A DNA stretch of 64,000 nucleotides from Marisa cornuarietis (Eukaryota > Mollusca > Gastropoda > Architaenioglossa > Ampullariidae): assembly GCA_004794655.1 (NCBI GenBank), contig SMMW01000521.1:2327001-2391000 (forward strand). The letters are read 5' to 3'. Shown here piece after piece: positions 1-12,010 of the stretch. A program made the position numbers and the translations under genes. The stretch's first letter is position 1. Each line of letters begins with the position of its first letter. The notes beneath the pieces were generated by a model. The model was given only the letters and a program-made list of their open reading frames with translations. It was not told the DNA's origin and did not search any database.

Positions 1-798
1 TTGCAGTTTTCAGGAATCAGTCTTGCAGATGCTATTAAAATATTGGGGAAAGAAGTACTTTTTCTGGTGTTGACAAATCAACAAATACCCTTACTAATCT
101 AAGCCCAAAATATAGGCAAACGTAACGAATGAAACTGGTAACTACTTATACACTTTTCAAAAATACAGTGTGAACGGATGTAGAACAATGCATCGGAAAA
201 TAAACGCATGTTGGACACCCGAAATGACAAGAAATCAGAAGTCTATTCGAAAAGACGATCGGAATAAGTGGGCAGCGCCAAGAAGCTGAAAAACACTGTT
301 TCCAAGAAAAGCATATGCAAAGGCAGAAATTTGTATCAAGCACAGCAGCAGTTGCTAGGTTAAAAAGTAAACATGAAGATGAAACAATGAATGAGTAAAC
401 ACTTCAATGAAAATTTATCTTGACCTAAAGATTTTCTTTTGTCAGTTTATTTCTTACACTTAAGTAAAAACTTATTATAAAAAGTGAGGATTATTATCAA
501 GAACGTCTTATACAGTTCTTAGACACCTAGGACATTATGTCAAATAGAACCATATAGTTGTTCCATATATATAAGAGAGAGATTCAGGTGAAGCTTTTAA
601 CATTGAGTCGACTATCTGTGCCCAGTGTACCACAAGGCATGTGTTCACGGACAAGACAGACCCTACATGTCGTTGTTGTACGTTAGTTAAAAGAACACGA
701 CCGACAGTACTGACCGATTTCTAAGGTCTTGATATGCATCTAACTGACCTACAACCACGACTACTCCAAACTGCTGTTAAAATACGCATCATACCTAC
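1..798. other. Intron 2 of receptor gene E, truncated by window edge
   Basis: No exon could be recognised here. In the other receptor genes the next exon (first half of the split Ig-like domain) lies 435-727 bases after the V exon, so it should fall near positions 70-365, but no matching Cys/Trp pattern with splice sites was found. A weakly similar Cys-rich stretch near 615-680 lacks a usable acceptor. The remaining exons of gene E must lie outside the window. Confidence 0.5.
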
Positions 799-1128
799 CT
801 GTTATACGAAGTCTGCACGAGGCTTTGTCCTCAGAGGAAAAACCTATGCAATGGAAAAAACCAGTTTCCCGTCTTGTGGCATTCCGAATAATAAGATTAC
901 TCTGGTACGTCGTTGGATTTTGCGAAATCCTCTTGACAATGATGCTAGACTTATTGTTCCCTGTGGTGGAGCACGATGTGTCACTGCAGTCGCCAATGTA
1001 GTCGCGCAGCTGGCTGTCACTAGAAGAATACCACCATATCCATTTGCTGTACTGACCGCAAGTTAGGGTGACATCAGTGTCCTCCGTGACATTTATCACT
1101 CCAGAAGAACATTCCTGGATACTTAGAG
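799..1128 (-). CDS. Gene E exon 2: V-type Ig domain
   Basis: 330 nt, phase 1 in and out. The acceptor is TTTCTTAG and the donor ACAG|GTAGGT. It reads ALSIQECSSG, then the first Ig cysteine in LTCGQ, the core tryptophan in WIWWY, an extra pair in GDCSDTSC, then RNATRRETGFFHC for the second Ig cysteine and SCRLRITG at the end. N-glycosylation sequons are present. The Ig fold is inferred from the C...W...C pattern and similarity to four paralogous exons in the window. Confidence 0.82.
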
Positions 1129-1622
1129 CTAAGAAACAAGTATTCAAGGAAAATTCGATATTTTGCATACAAAAAGAATTAATATTTTGGAGTGTATAAA
1201 TAAATCTTGATCTTACTATTCGTCTCGAACCCCAAGTCGATTTTAGCATCAAAGAATGTCATCTATTGATAAATAATACGAAGCTGAAGAAAATGAAAAA
1301 AAAAATTCAAAACCTTTGTAAAAAAAAGCAATGTCTGTAACAAACTATGAACAGCTAAAAAATTATGTATATTACAAGAAGAAAAGTCGTTAAGTCCAGC
1401 GTATCGATGATTTGTAACAAAGACAGGTTTAAATAGGGACCATAAACTTTTATGTTCAAGGTCTCTAAATATAACAATGTCATTCTAAAGTTCCAAAATC
1501 TATCTAAAGTCCTGTTACAAGTGATTAATTTCATAAACTATTTGCATAAATTTGTACTTGCCTGAATGTACCTTTCTCTGAAGGAGAGCAAGAATGTAAA
1601 AGATCAAAATCTTAGCTTCCAT
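799..1622 (-). CDS. Receptor gene E (IgSF transmembrane family), 5' part only
   Basis: Two exons are visible: a signal-peptide exon (1562-1622) and a V-type Ig exon (799-1128), both ending in phase 1 as in the paralogues. The V exon is closest in style to genes D and C, with six cysteines and the ASCR.. ITG ending. By family architecture the full gene should encode a single-pass cell-surface receptor with further Ig-like domains, a membrane segment and a tyrosine-containing tail, all beyond the left edge. Nothing visible is broken. The leader intron uses a GC donor, shared only with gene D. Confidence 0.75.
1562..1622 (-). CDS. Gene E exon 1: signal peptide
   Basis: ATG at 1622 opens MEAKILIFYILALLQRKVHS, a basic start followed by a hydrophobic core typical of a secretory leader. 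The exon is 61 nt and ends in phase 1, the same length and phase as the leader exons of genes A, B and C. The donor is TTCAG|GCAAGT, a GC-type donor with an otherwise perfect consensus. Placement 433 bases upstream of the V exon fits the family. Confidence 0.72.
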
Positions 1623-2152
1623 CCCTTTTCTTCACCTGAGATTACTTCAAGGTTTAGAATAACAATGTAAACAACAATATTTTAAGGGCTTTTCCTTATT
1701 AAATCAAATCATTGGTTGTGAACTGAGCGCCATGCTGTACACTCGTACACTCCAAAAGCAATATCATGTATTTACTACCTTGTTCTAAAATCCGTTACAC
1801 TTAAGGTCTGGAGGTTTAAAGAGGTAGTAATGTTCAAAAGATTCCTTCGCTTTTTGATAAAAAAATAGGACAAATACTTCATAAAGCGTGTTTGTTGAAA
1901 CTTCGAACAGGTACTCCGACGAAGGTTTGCTTTGGTGAGAATTATAATGTAAATACCGGGAACAGGTTCAACAAGTTTTATGTCCCACTAAAATCTTTAA
2001 ATCGGCTATTGCCTCACATGTTCTCATGAAACATCTCAAACCCCCTGCGAGTGACTGCTAGGGGCTGTTCACATTGACTTTTTGCACACACACACACACA
2101 AACAGAAAAATACCCACATAATTCAGACCTCAGTAGAGGGAGACAAAATGAG

Positions 2153-2186
<34 letters not shown>
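2153..2186. repeat. (CA)n microsatellite
   Basis: About 17 CA units, uninterrupted. Confidence 0.95.
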
Positions 2187-2188
<2 letters not shown>

Positions 2189-2349
2189 ATATAGGAAAGT
2201 GAGTTAACAGTTTGCTTTCACTGAGAAGTAGAAGTAATTTTCTCTACTTACTTTTTCTTTTTTCTCTTGCCACCTACCACTTGCTGTTATCGATATGGCT
2301 ACAAAATTTAAAAAAAACGTGTTTGGACTTCTATTGCTCTTCTCTCTAT

Positions 2350-2381
<32 letters not shown>

Positions 2382-2392
2382 CTCTCTCTCTC
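2350..2392. repeat. (CA)n(CT)n compound microsatellite
   Basis: A CA run followed directly by a CT run. Confidence 0.95.
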
Positions 2393-2739
2393 ACGCGCTC
2401 TCGCGTTAAGTAAACATGCACAACCTTTGCACACACAAGCACACACAAATGCGCTCAAACATTGACTGAGAGAGGTTTCCTATATAGAACTAATACCTTA
2501 TTGTGCAGTTGAAAACGCTGTAAATGTTAAAATAAACATGACGTTGACATTAGCCAGCGTGCTTTCGAATCTTCCAACACATGTTCTGATGATGATCTGC
2601 TTCAGTGAGCATTAAATTGTGAAAAAAAAAAGTTTTTTGTTACATTAACAGTCCACTCACCTCAGGTACCTCGTTAGATCTTTTAAAAAACCTGATTTAT
2701 TATGAGTGACTGCAAGGGCTGGGAATACTTTTGAGCGCA

Positions 2740-2761
2740 CTCTCGCTCTCTCTCTCTCTCT

Positions 2762-2818
<57 letters not shown>
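2740..2818. repeat. (CT)n(TA)n(CA)n compound microsatellite
   Basis: Three adjoining dinucleotide tracts: CT, then about 10 TA, then about 19 CA. Confidence 0.95.
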
Positions 2819-2819
<1 letters not shown>

Positions 2820-3390
2820 AAACCACAAACTCAGACCTTGATAAAATGACACAGCGAGTTACAGAAGGAGAGGGAAATCAAGGGAAATGTAAAGGGTTGT
2901 AACAGGGTAGAGAATAAAATACTTTTAGAAGATAGAAAAAAAGAAAAACGAAACACAAAGGAAGAAAGAAAGACGATACAATTATGTTAGTAGCACATAC
3001 CAGTGAAAACCATCTAAAAAAAGTCTGCATTTCCTTGCCTGTGTGACCAATAGTTCTGCATTTAAAAGATATTGTCTTCTTAGGACTTCGATGAAGAAAA
3101 CTTACCTGATCTTTTATGCTACCTGGTTGTATTTTATTATTAATAGCTGGTAAGTGGAAACAGCAAGTAAAAGAGAAAAGAAGATCTAACCTCTTGCAGG
3201 GTTCCTTACCTGATCTGTTTGTGTGAGTGCAGACTGTGTTGACCTCGCACATTAGCTTATCCTCCTCTACTTTTTGCTCCAGTTTTTTCCCTTATTATGT
3301 CTCAGTCGTCACATAAGGTTTGGTAAATAGTAAAAGATTCCGTTAATGCAAACACACGCACGAGCATTCACATAAACACACAAATAAACG

Positions 3391-3391
3391 C

Positions 3392-3426
<35 letters not shown>

Positions 3427-3442
3427 CACACACACGCACACT
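3391..3442. repeat. (CA)n microsatellite, lightly interrupted
   Basis: CA repeat with an AAAC interruption near its middle and CG variants at the ends. Confidence 0.95.
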
Positions 3443-4847
3443 TTTCCTTTTCACCTGAGACATAAAACTGTATCAAGGGTCTTTTCAGGGGCTAGCATTG
3501 AAAACGTTTACAAATCTGTGCTAGAGGTGAGGAAAAGTGTCTGTCACCCATTCCAAGCACAAAAGTATACAAGCTGCCGTTTTGCATTTAAGTGACTACC
3601 TTTCATCGTGTGTAGGTAACTCACAGTCTTCACAAAGAAGCTTGAGATAATCATCTTTAGTCTTCTTTTGTTCTTCATTCGTCTAATCAAAGCACACACT
3701 TGAAATAATATGTCAACCATTAGTCTGTAGAAAGATGATGCCACCTTCTTTTTATTGTTGTACAAATAGATGATTTGGTATAAATCTGTCAGTCACTTGC
3801 ATGTATCTTACTTTTTAACTACAGTTACAGTTCTCTCTTTCTCTCTCTGTGTCTCATTTGCATCTCTGATTGTCTTAGCTGGAATAAGATTACCAGGAAA
3901 AAAATGGCATAAAAACTAAAATTTAGACAGAATCTTCTGTAGATTTACAAACGGTTATGCAAAGAGTATAAAAAGGTAAATGTTTTAGGCAGGGATTACT
4001 GCTCAATATATTTCTTCATATTTTAATTCATACTAAAACCACAGAATATATTTTGTATGAAAAGCAATAAATGTTATGACTATTGCCAAATAACTTTATT
4101 CTGCATGCAGGAGGGAGGGATACTAGGAAAAGATGAAAGCGGTTTTAAAAGTCCCTCTCCGTGGAGAGTAGGAAACAGAAAACCTTTCTGCAACTTATCC
4201 TTGTTACTTTTTCATCACCCAAAAACTAACGGCACTTGGGGAATGTTGAATTTTGGATAAAAAGGTTCTCTCAAGTAAAGTCGATTTAGCACTTTAAGGG
4301 ATTGGGATCTGGTGTAGGGAGGATAAGAGGGGCGAGAAGGGTAAGAGTTTAGGGAGGTGTGGGTTGATGGTCGCTACTCTCTTACGCCGCATGGTGTCGA
4401 CTCTTGTTCTTAGTGTCTAGGAGACTCTTCAAATCTGCAGTGGTGACTCGGCAGGTTTCCAGATACTTTATTTTATCTTATTCTACACTTTTGCTTAGTG
4501 TTAGGTACTATTGTTATTCTTAGTGTTTAAGAACCTCTTTTACTGCACTGATTTGATCCCGCTGTAAATACTCAATCTCAAGCACTATGCAATCCGCTGT
4601 TGTGTATACAACACAGAAATAGCAACGCAATTAACAGAAAAAAATCCCCTTCTTATTAGTTAGCCTTATTATTCTTGGAACTAATGCTTGGAAAAGTTCC
4701 GTATGCGTTTTATAAGTGAACATACAGAGCTGGCAAGCAACCCAAAAATCTACATATACATACACGCATACAACTCTGGAATCTAACCCAGCTTGTAGAT
4801 AGAAGTAGAAGTATTCTTTCTCCGATAAAATATATGAATGCACTTAC

Positions 4848-4955
4848 ACTTTTTCCGTATGATCACCAGGACAATAGCAATGATAATAATCAGAGCAGCA
4901 GCAACACCGACACCTATTCCTATTAGAACTGCCGGCCCAGTACTAGGTTTATTTT
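4848..4955 (-). CDS. Gene D exon 7: transmembrane segment
   Basis: 108 nt, phase 1 in and out. After ENKPSTGPA comes a hydrophobic run of about 25 residues (VLIGIGVGVAAALIIII...) ending in the basic stop IIRKK. The acceptor is TTCAG and the donor T|GTAAGT. Confidence 0.85.
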
Positions 4956-7900
4956 CTGAATGAAACAGATATGCGTAAAATTACATGAACACGTTTACCT
5001 TTGTACAATGGATTGGTATAGGTGTGAACATAACACTGAGACATATATATATATATATTGGAAGAGAGTGTAACAATACTGCCTGTATAACATATTTGTT
5101 ACCATTGGTTTTTATTTACTGTATCTCTAATGACAAAAGAAAAAAGATCAAGTTATACGAACGCCCAATCACATATATAAAGGTGTTTGATTATCATACT
5201 GTACTTTTCGTAGTGTTTTCTTTGTTAATCAACGTGATTAAGGTGGCAATAGCTTCTTTAGTATATTCACATTTTAATTATGTTAGTGTGCACACCTGCT
5301 GACCTTTACTATTTAGGACGTAAACACCAGAAGAAGACACTTTCTCAAAGACTAAGTTCCTTGCTGTACACTCAACTGCCAACTCGTCCTTTGCACGTGA
5401 CGTAGAGAGGGTGCACGTGCTGGTGTTCATGCTGTTAGTTTCGTTGTCACAAGATATGTTCCAGCGAAACACTGCTGACGGGTAGACATCAATCGCCGTG
5501 CACACTAGCACAACATCTGTCTTATTTTCATTTATTTCTGTGTTGCTGTAGATGTAAACTGACGAAGGTCCATCTGCAAAATAACAGTTCAAACCAAATT
5601 TGGATGTAAGCACCAATTTCGTATTGTATTCTTGGATTAGTATGAGAGCAACAGCAAATGATGATTGTCCCACCTACCAATACTTTCATAATTATAATTT
5701 TTGTGAGGATAAACAGCAAACAACAGCAAAATGATGCTGATCATCTCTACCAATACCTTAGTCATATTAACATGCATGAGAAGTAAAAAAGCGATCTTAA
5801 AATACTCTTGTCATCCAAAATGGCGCTGATATGTATAACTTTGTTGCATGGCAGTAAGATTTGTAACACGAATAATTTAAATAACGGTTAATGACATTTG
5901 TTTGCTAATGTACTAAAAAGAGAGTCATCACTGATAAACAAGGACCATAAAATGACAATAATAATGGCAATTCTTTATTTTTAATTGTAGTACTATAAGA
6001 AAAGAATGCTGTTTCATCACGCCCTCCCTCCATAGAGAAGAAGATACAAAAACACCAAGTGACTAAAGAAATATATCGGAGTTAGGACAACACAGAGTTA
6101 AGAAAAGTATGCACAAAAGTGTTATTAACAAATACTTAAATATGTCATTAAAGTAAGAATAAATTTATTTGAAACTAAAAAGCATATCTCATACATGCCT
6201 ACTAGTTTACAGGTATTAACAACTGTGATGATAAATTTTTAAATACAACACAGTATAACTTATACTTACATACTACCTTAAAGGTGTATGCAACTGTACG
6301 GTTGATAAATCCATTTGGGCCCCATGTGAGTCGACATGTATAATTGTACACAGTATTTCGTCGTTCCACATTTTGAAAGAGTAAGTTAGTATTGTTATTA
6401 TTGACTCCATCCCAAACAATTTCCGCTGGTGGCTTTCCTGTGTTTGAGGAGGTGCATCGGCAGCTGACTGTAGATTTTTCAAGTACTGATTCTGGACATT
6501 CGTGGTCAGGTTCTCCTGGAGGCACTGCACAGTGTACAATAGCTAGTAAGTGCTGTACTTGTTTGAAGGGGTATGCTATTGCTAAATGATACATTTCTGT
6601 TTCAAAACAATGGAACATCCGCCACATATTCACCATGGGCTCCTATTAATGAGCACTAAAAACATACATTTTTCTTGAGCATTACTCCGAGAAAAAGTCT
6701 ACACAATGCTAGTCAATCTTTACCCCCCCCCGCACCATTTTTGGTCTATTTTCTACTCCTATACTCATTTTCCTCTGTAAATATCACGATACCATCAGTT
6801 TTTGTTTTCCGTTTTCTGTCTGCGTTTTCTGTATTATTCTTTATGCAATCTTTTATTAGTCCTTATCAGTTTTGTTCTTCTTTCCTTCCTTTGCATGTTT
6901 TCTGTGTCTCGTTCTTTTCTCAACCGCTAAATCACGCGATTATTATTATCATCAATAAGGAAAAACCTGTTTACACATATGTTTTGAAACATAGGAGCCT
7001 TTTTAGACAAAAACGACCGACACCATTTTGATTGCACTTTTCCCTCCTTTGTACAAAGAAAGATGTGCGTGCTTGTTTAATGCTGTCTCTCGTAGCCTCC
7101 ATTATTTATATGCGATACAAACAGAAATAGAAAACTGTGAAACCCTTATGGATTTTTATTTCTTTCATTACAATTCAATTCCCATATAGATATTACCTCA
7201 CCTACTTCAAGAGTCCTTTCGAAAAAGTTGGGAGGGCTTGGATCAATACCGATGCTGTAGGTATACCTCCCTTGGCCAACTGGCATCATCGTGCTGAAAG
7301 AGCAGTTTCCTCTCCAGTAATTTCTGGTGTCAAATATGTACTCACTCAGAGAATCTTGAAAATCACTTTCGACCTGAAATCCAGTTGGTACAGTGGTCGA
7401 TATAATAAAGTCAGTTTTTTTACATTACGATTCCCAAGCTGAAAGATTATTATAAATCGTATGATATTTGATACAAATTGCACTAGACATTTTTAAAATT
7501 ATTACAACAATAAAAGATGCAAAGTTTTTATTTCCATTACTATTAAACCTATGAGAAATGACCTAATATCTCTGATGATGGATAGTGTAAGAAAGACAGT
7601 GATGTTTAAATTTATGATTGATTGTTCTGGTAAGATTATTCATTTCATGGTGTTTATGCTTTCTTATTTAACATATTGATTTTCAATTTATTTTGATCTA
7701 TTATAATAACTACCTGACCAGCGTTTACTAGGAATAAAGGCAATTGGTGTTTTGAACAAAACTGCAAATAAATTTTGGGTAGTAACTTAAAATTTGTTTT
7801 TAATATCTTTAGATATACTTGTGTATTAGATTATAAACATCGTTAATGACTACTTGGTCGCGATAGTTTAGTAGCCAAGAGCACGTGTAAATACCGTTTG

Positions 7901-9658
7901 AAGCAAACATTCTCTCTACTGCGCATGTCCCGTGTACGTGCCAGTTTGATATCATCACCCTGCACGTCCCAGGAACAATGCTAGCAGATCCTATAAAATA
8001 TAAATTATAGATGCCATGTATCTGAAAATTACATTTATTGTAGCTATTTTACTTACGAACAAAAAAGAAAGATTGCGTTAACCATTTTTTTCAATTATAC
8101 AGAACATTTCTTAAAACAAAATCTCCAGACTTAATTATCATTTCTATTGAAATATTACTCCATTCCTTAAAAGTTAATCTTTTTGGCGCTGAATAACACA
8201 ATTAGCTGATTTAACTTCTCAATAAATTTGCTTTCCAGTTTTATTATGGTAACATGGCACATACATTCCTTAGTATGGGTGAGTAATATAGAGGAAGACA
8301 TCGAGATGGAACCTTTAACATTAAGTACAAACTACTTAAACTGATTTTTTTCTACTCTGAATACCACAACGTGTTTCCTTTCGAGACGGGGTAGGTTCTA
8401 CATACCCTTTTTTGTTGTAGATGACAACCGGGAGTATGCCTTTAAGTAAAATTAGAGCTTATGGTCCAAGGATTGAAGACTGCACGCTACTCACCTGTTA
8501 CTTGAATCCTACACGAGGCTTGCTCCTTCGTGTCCGTGTCATAGCAGTGGAAGAAAAAAGCTTCTTGTCTTGTGACATTCCAAATATCAAGCTTGCTGTC
8601 GTAATCGGAGGGTGGACCCAAGTGAACCAATGAGGTGTCTAGGCCAAACTGTTTGCTATGTGTGGTGTCGCAGGACCATCCATTGCACAATCCGATGTAG
8701 TTTCTTAATTTATAGTCAGGAGAAAAATACCACTGTAGGTGTTCGTGAAACAGTCCGCAAGTGAGCCTGATGTTACTGTCCTCCGTCATACTCATCATTC
8801 CAGACGAGCACTCAGTGATATTCAGTGCTATGCAAAAACAAGCAATAAATTTAAAGAAAAATTGATGCATATTTTATACGTAACGAATTAATAATATTAA
8901 AAACACAAATTTTTCGTTTTGAATTTGAGTCCATCCTATAGCTCCTAGTTGGGACATTGCAGGACGGCTGGAGAGTCCCAAGTTAACGAACTTGTTTATA
9001 GAAGTGTCTAATATCTCTTATAAATAAATAAATAAAAGTTTATGCATGTTAATGTAGCTATGCGCGCACGTGTGTGTGTGTGTGTGTGTGTTTGTGCGTG
9101 TGCTTGCTCTTTTATGAGAATTAAAGACCTGAACAATTTACATAGCGTGTCGAGTACTTCTCCAAAGCGTGTTTCAAGAATCGTCAAAAAGCAAGGAGAA
9201 GCAGAAAATGCTAAAGTGAAACTTTTCTCATTTAATGTTCTAAAAGCATATATGTCGTAAGGTTGAAAAAAAAACACTATTTGATATTAAAAGGTTAATC
9301 ATCATAAAGGAAAGCAGAAGAACAAAGAAAACACACAGCAATAACATGGTGATGATGGACGGAGCATACAAGGTGTGTGGGGTTTGAGAAAGACAAGCGA
9401 GGGAGGGTAAGAGAGTAAAATAATCTAGCAACACAATAGTCACTTGTGTGACCAAGAAGTGCTGTCTACTAAATTAAAAAGTATTTAATTGTTATAAAGT
9501 GTGTACTGCCATTCACGCTATTATACCGTAATGGTATTGGTGCTTAATGTCATAAATACTTTTTTTATAAAAGTTTTTATAAAAGTTGACTTGCCTGATT
9601 GTAGTTTTACCTCCAAAAGTATCAGGCCAAACAATATCAAAATCTTTAATTTCACCAT
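4848..9658 (-). CDS. Receptor gene D (IgSF transmembrane family), tail not found
   Basis: Seven exons join in frame: 9595-9658 leader, 8495-8827 V-type Ig, 7854-7990 and 7202-7373 split Ig-like domain 2, 6270-6524 C-type Ig, 5304-5573 second C-type Ig, 4848-4955 transmembrane. Phases run 1,1,0,1,1,1,1, exactly as in genes A and C, and no lesion is seen. The product is a type I membrane protein with four Ig-like domains, many Nx[S/T] sequons and an IIRKK stop-transfer end. The cytoplasmic exons should follow to the left but were not recognised, so the signalling tail is unknown. Its role as a receptor is inferred from architecture and from the tyrosine tails of paralogues. Confidence 0.82.
5304..5573 (-). 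CDS. Gene D exon 6: membrane-proximal C-type Ig domain
   Basis: 270 nt, phase 1 in and out; acceptor TTTGCAG, donor AAAG|GTCAGC. It carries VLVCTAIDVYPSAVFRWNIS with the Ig cysteine and tryptophan, then TSTCTLSTS and AVECTARN. The DVYPS motif before the tryptophan resembles the C1-type pattern. Gene A (59938-60198) and gene C (22194-22457) have the paralogous exon. Confidence 0.85.
6270..6524 (-). CDS. Gene D exon 5: C-type Ig domain
   Basis: 255 nt, phase 1 in and out; acceptor CTGTGCAG, donor T|GTAAGT. It shows HECPESVLEKSTVSCRC, then AEIVWDG for the core tryptophan and YNYTCRLTWGPNG for the second cysteine. Its length equals that of the gene C counterpart. Confidence 0.85.
7202..7373 (-). 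CDS. Gene D exon 4: second half of split Ig-like domain 2
   Basis: 172 nt, phase 0 to 1; acceptor TTTCAG, donor GTAG|GTGAGG. It includes WRGNCSFSTMMPVGQGRYTY, matching the NCTF.. V.. GDYTYS pattern of genes A and B. Confidence 0.83.
7854..7990 (-). CDS. Gene D exon 3: first half of split Ig-like domain 2
   Basis: 137 nt, phase 1 to 0; acceptor TTTATAG, donor CAA|GTAGTC. It reads SIVPGTCRVMISNWHVHGTC followed by YTCSW. The intron inside the domain is in phase 0, as in every paralogue. Confidence 0.83.
8495..8827 (-). CDS. Gene D exon 2: V-type Ig domain
   Basis: 333 nt, phase 1 in and out; acceptor TTGCATAG, donor ACAG|GTGAGT. Key features are NITECSSG, RLTCGL, LQWYFS, an extra pair LCNGWSC, WNVTRQEAFFFHC and SCRIQVTG, giving six cysteines. 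Confidence 0.85.
9069..9092. repeat. (GT)n microsatellite
   Basis: Short GT run in intron 1 of gene D, followed by a degenerate GT tract. Confidence 0.9.
9595..9658 (-). CDS. Gene D exon 1: signal peptide
   Basis: ATG at 9658 gives MVKLKILILFGLILLEVK..., a basic start and a strongly hydrophobic core. The exon is 64 nt and ends in phase 1. The donor is ATCAG|GCAAGT, a GC donor with otherwise ideal consensus; an upstream GGAG|GTAAAA would be in the wrong phase. Confidence 0.75.
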
Positions 9659-10285
9659 TTTTCTCCAGTTGAAAATCTCAGAAGTTGTGCAGAATACTGT
9701 ATACAACACGATTCACAGGTAAATCCAAACTGCTTGCTGCGTACCTAGATGCAGGCTGGGTCCTGAATTTCAAACACACTCAAAATGCAGCGACAAAATT
9801 CTACAGCATAAAGTATGTATGTCTTAATCCATTTGTTTCGGTATGAAAAGGTAAACGACTTAAAAGGTATGTGAAATTCATGCGTTGTTGGAAACAGTGA
9901 ATGTTTTATCGTCGTTGGTTTCTAGACAAGAAAGCATTTTACTCAAAAGGGGTCAGCAACCTTTATCTCGCTATTCTTAATCTTCAGAGTTAAATATGTG
10001 AATAGGAAAAGTTTGCAACTTGCTGTTTACTAAGCATCCCTGTGTGCAAAGACACAGCCAAGGAAAAATGAAAGAAATGTTTTCTTCAAATCACTTTTAG
10101 GCATTGTGTTTTCTTTCCAGATATATGACAATGAATTCTTAGAACATTTATTGTTTTAAATCCAAAATGTTTTTATCTAGGAGTGTATGTTTTGATTATA
10201 ATTTAGAAAACTAATTTTTACGTTAATTAATATATAGAGATTATCTGTACAGATATCTTATAGAGCGCGTGGCACGGACGCGTGA

Positions 10286-10312
10286 ACACACACACACACA
10301 CACACACACACA
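10286..10312. repeat. (CA)n microsatellite
   Basis: About 13 CA units. Confidence 0.93.
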
Positions 10313-10848
10313 TTTACACAAACAGACGTGGCATACACAGTGTATGGTAATTAAGAAAGATTAGCGTATGCTCGTAACTTTTTTATGTTACTAGTAAGAA
10401 CGAATTTCATTTTTGCAAGTATCTAAAGTATATAGAGTTTGTTGCAAAGTTAATGATCTAATTGTATCAGAATGTGATTGCAGAGGACATTTTGTGTCCT
10501 TTAACGGCCAGACATATTAATTTACGCAGTATATTAATTGTAAGGAATGTTTAACTTACTTAATGTTAAAACTAAAAAATAAACTCCAGCATATGTGTTG
10601 ACAAAACTCTTGAGTCAACAGTTAACTAGTTTTGCTGTGTTTGAGAAAATGTTATAAAATATTGTACTATGCATAGCTATGCTGTATTTATAGTGTTCTC
10701 TAATTAATTTTCTCTATCTGCTAAAATGCTTTAACGATCAGTTGATAATCTCATTTATTCAAAGATGTTTTAATGATTAAAATAAAGCATAGCAAACTAT
10801 CTACACTGTATTTATTGTAATTGAGTTCAGAAGAAACAGCGGAATGGA

Positions 10849-10881
<33 letters not shown>

Positions 10882-11238
10882 GACATTGTTTTCCTGGAAG
10901 AAAGAGGGGTAACTCGTTTCTCCCGCTAATTCTCTCACTCCAAATAATTTATTCGTTTATTCATTAATGTATCTTTTCTTTTTCCGTCTGGTTTTCCTCT
11001 TTTCTTCTCTTTGTGCTTTTGATGTAAGAAAGTAAAGTTGATGTTTGATGGCTTGTTTTTTTGTTATTGATTTAGAGCTCAAAGAGACCCAGACACACGA
11101 ACTTACTTACAAAGAGACAAACAATATGAGCATAAACACTTTAAAAAATTGCACAGGCACACATCGGCTACAAAAGTACAAAGACATATAGGTGAATAGA
11201 AAGAGCTTTAAATAACTTTGCTGAAAAGAATGAATTTC

Positions 11239-11355
11239 GAGTGAGTGAGTGAGTGAGTGAGTGAGTGAGTGAGTGAGTGAGTGAGTGAGTGAGTGAGTGA
11301 GTGAGTGAGTGAGTGAGTGAGTGAGTGAGTGAGTGAGTGAGTGAGTGAGTGAGTG
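11239..11355. repeat. (GAGT)n array
   Basis: About 29 near-perfect tandem GAGT units. It makes long Thr-His-Ser-Leu chance ORFs on the minus strand. Confidence 0.97.
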
Positions 11356-11537
11356 GCAGGCTTCTGACTGATTTAAGGACAAAATGTGATGTAGGCTGAT
11401 CAAGGAAGTAAAATCTCTCAGTCGCTGACACTCCCTACCCTTGTGAGGAATTTAGGTCACAGAGCCGGTCTTCGTTATCGGGTGGGTCGACAATTTTATT
11501 GCACTTTGCTTTAGGACTCGGGTTATAAAGCACAAGA

Positions 11538-11539
11538 CT

Positions 11540-11635
<96 letters not shown>

Positions 11636-11637
11636 TC
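11538..11637. repeat. (CTTT)n array
   Basis: About 25 CTTT units, a pure homopyrimidine strand that could adopt triplex structure. Confidence 0.97.
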
Positions 11638-11929
11638 CTTCTTCGTTTTTGATGCCGTTGAAGAAATTTTATCTCTGATTTCTGACGGCGACAGTCTGTC
11701 ACCAGTGTCACCAAGTTCGTTCTTTATGTGCAGACAGCATTGTGAACTGGTACAATAAAGTCTTTTTAAACTCTCATAATTTTACTGAAATTAAACAGGT
11801 TCTTTGTTGGTTATCCGAGTAATAAGAAGATAAGAGGACTTAAGAGAGGGACAAAGAAAGAGAGGGAGTTAGAAAAAAAATGAAAGCGATCAAATAAAAT
11901 AATAGCCCATGCATCCCTTGGTATCTAGG

Positions 11930-12010
11930 ACAAGTGGTCTCAAATCCTGTTCCAGGTGTTGTGATTTTGCTGCGTAGCCATTCCGCCAGTGTGTAGGTGT
12001 GATAACGAAG
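11930..12010 (-). repeat. Possible tRNA-like SINE fragment
   Basis: On the minus strand an A-box-like TGGCGGAATGGCTACGCAG is followed about 30 bases later by a B-box-like GGATTTGAGACC. The match is partial, so this could be chance or a decayed copy. Confidence 0.3.

Larger units (their letters stand above)
1623..4847. other. Span that should hold the cytoplasmic exons of gene D
   Basis: No coding exon is supported here. Gene D's transmembrane exon ends in phase 1 at 4848, so its tail should lie between here and the gene E leader, but no tyrosine-motif exon matching those of genes A or C was found. One phase-1-compatible open stretch near 4631-4800 (acceptor CTACAAG) lacks family motifs. The span contains several CA/CT/TA microsatellites. 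Confidence 0.5.

Noticed and set aside
734..1066. Plus-strand ORF across the gene E V exon
   Set aside because: Antisense shadow of the Ig exon, which has conserved splice sites and motifs.
2204..2458. Cys/Val-rich minus-strand ORF
   Set aside because: Produced by CA/CT microsatellites; no splice sites or domain.
2970..3160. Chain of tiny exon-like pieces (AG...GT) downstream of gene D
   Set aside because: Pieces of 6-17 codons without family motifs; splice matches of this strength occur often by chance.
4631..4843. Minus-strand open stretch as a possible gene D tail exon
   Set aside because: Weak acceptor, and no match to tail exons of paralogues; kept only as a remote possibility.
11107..11714. 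Long minus-strand ORFs of Thr-His-Ser-Leu and Lys-Glu-Arg repeats
   Set aside because: They are translations of the GAGT and CTTT arrays.
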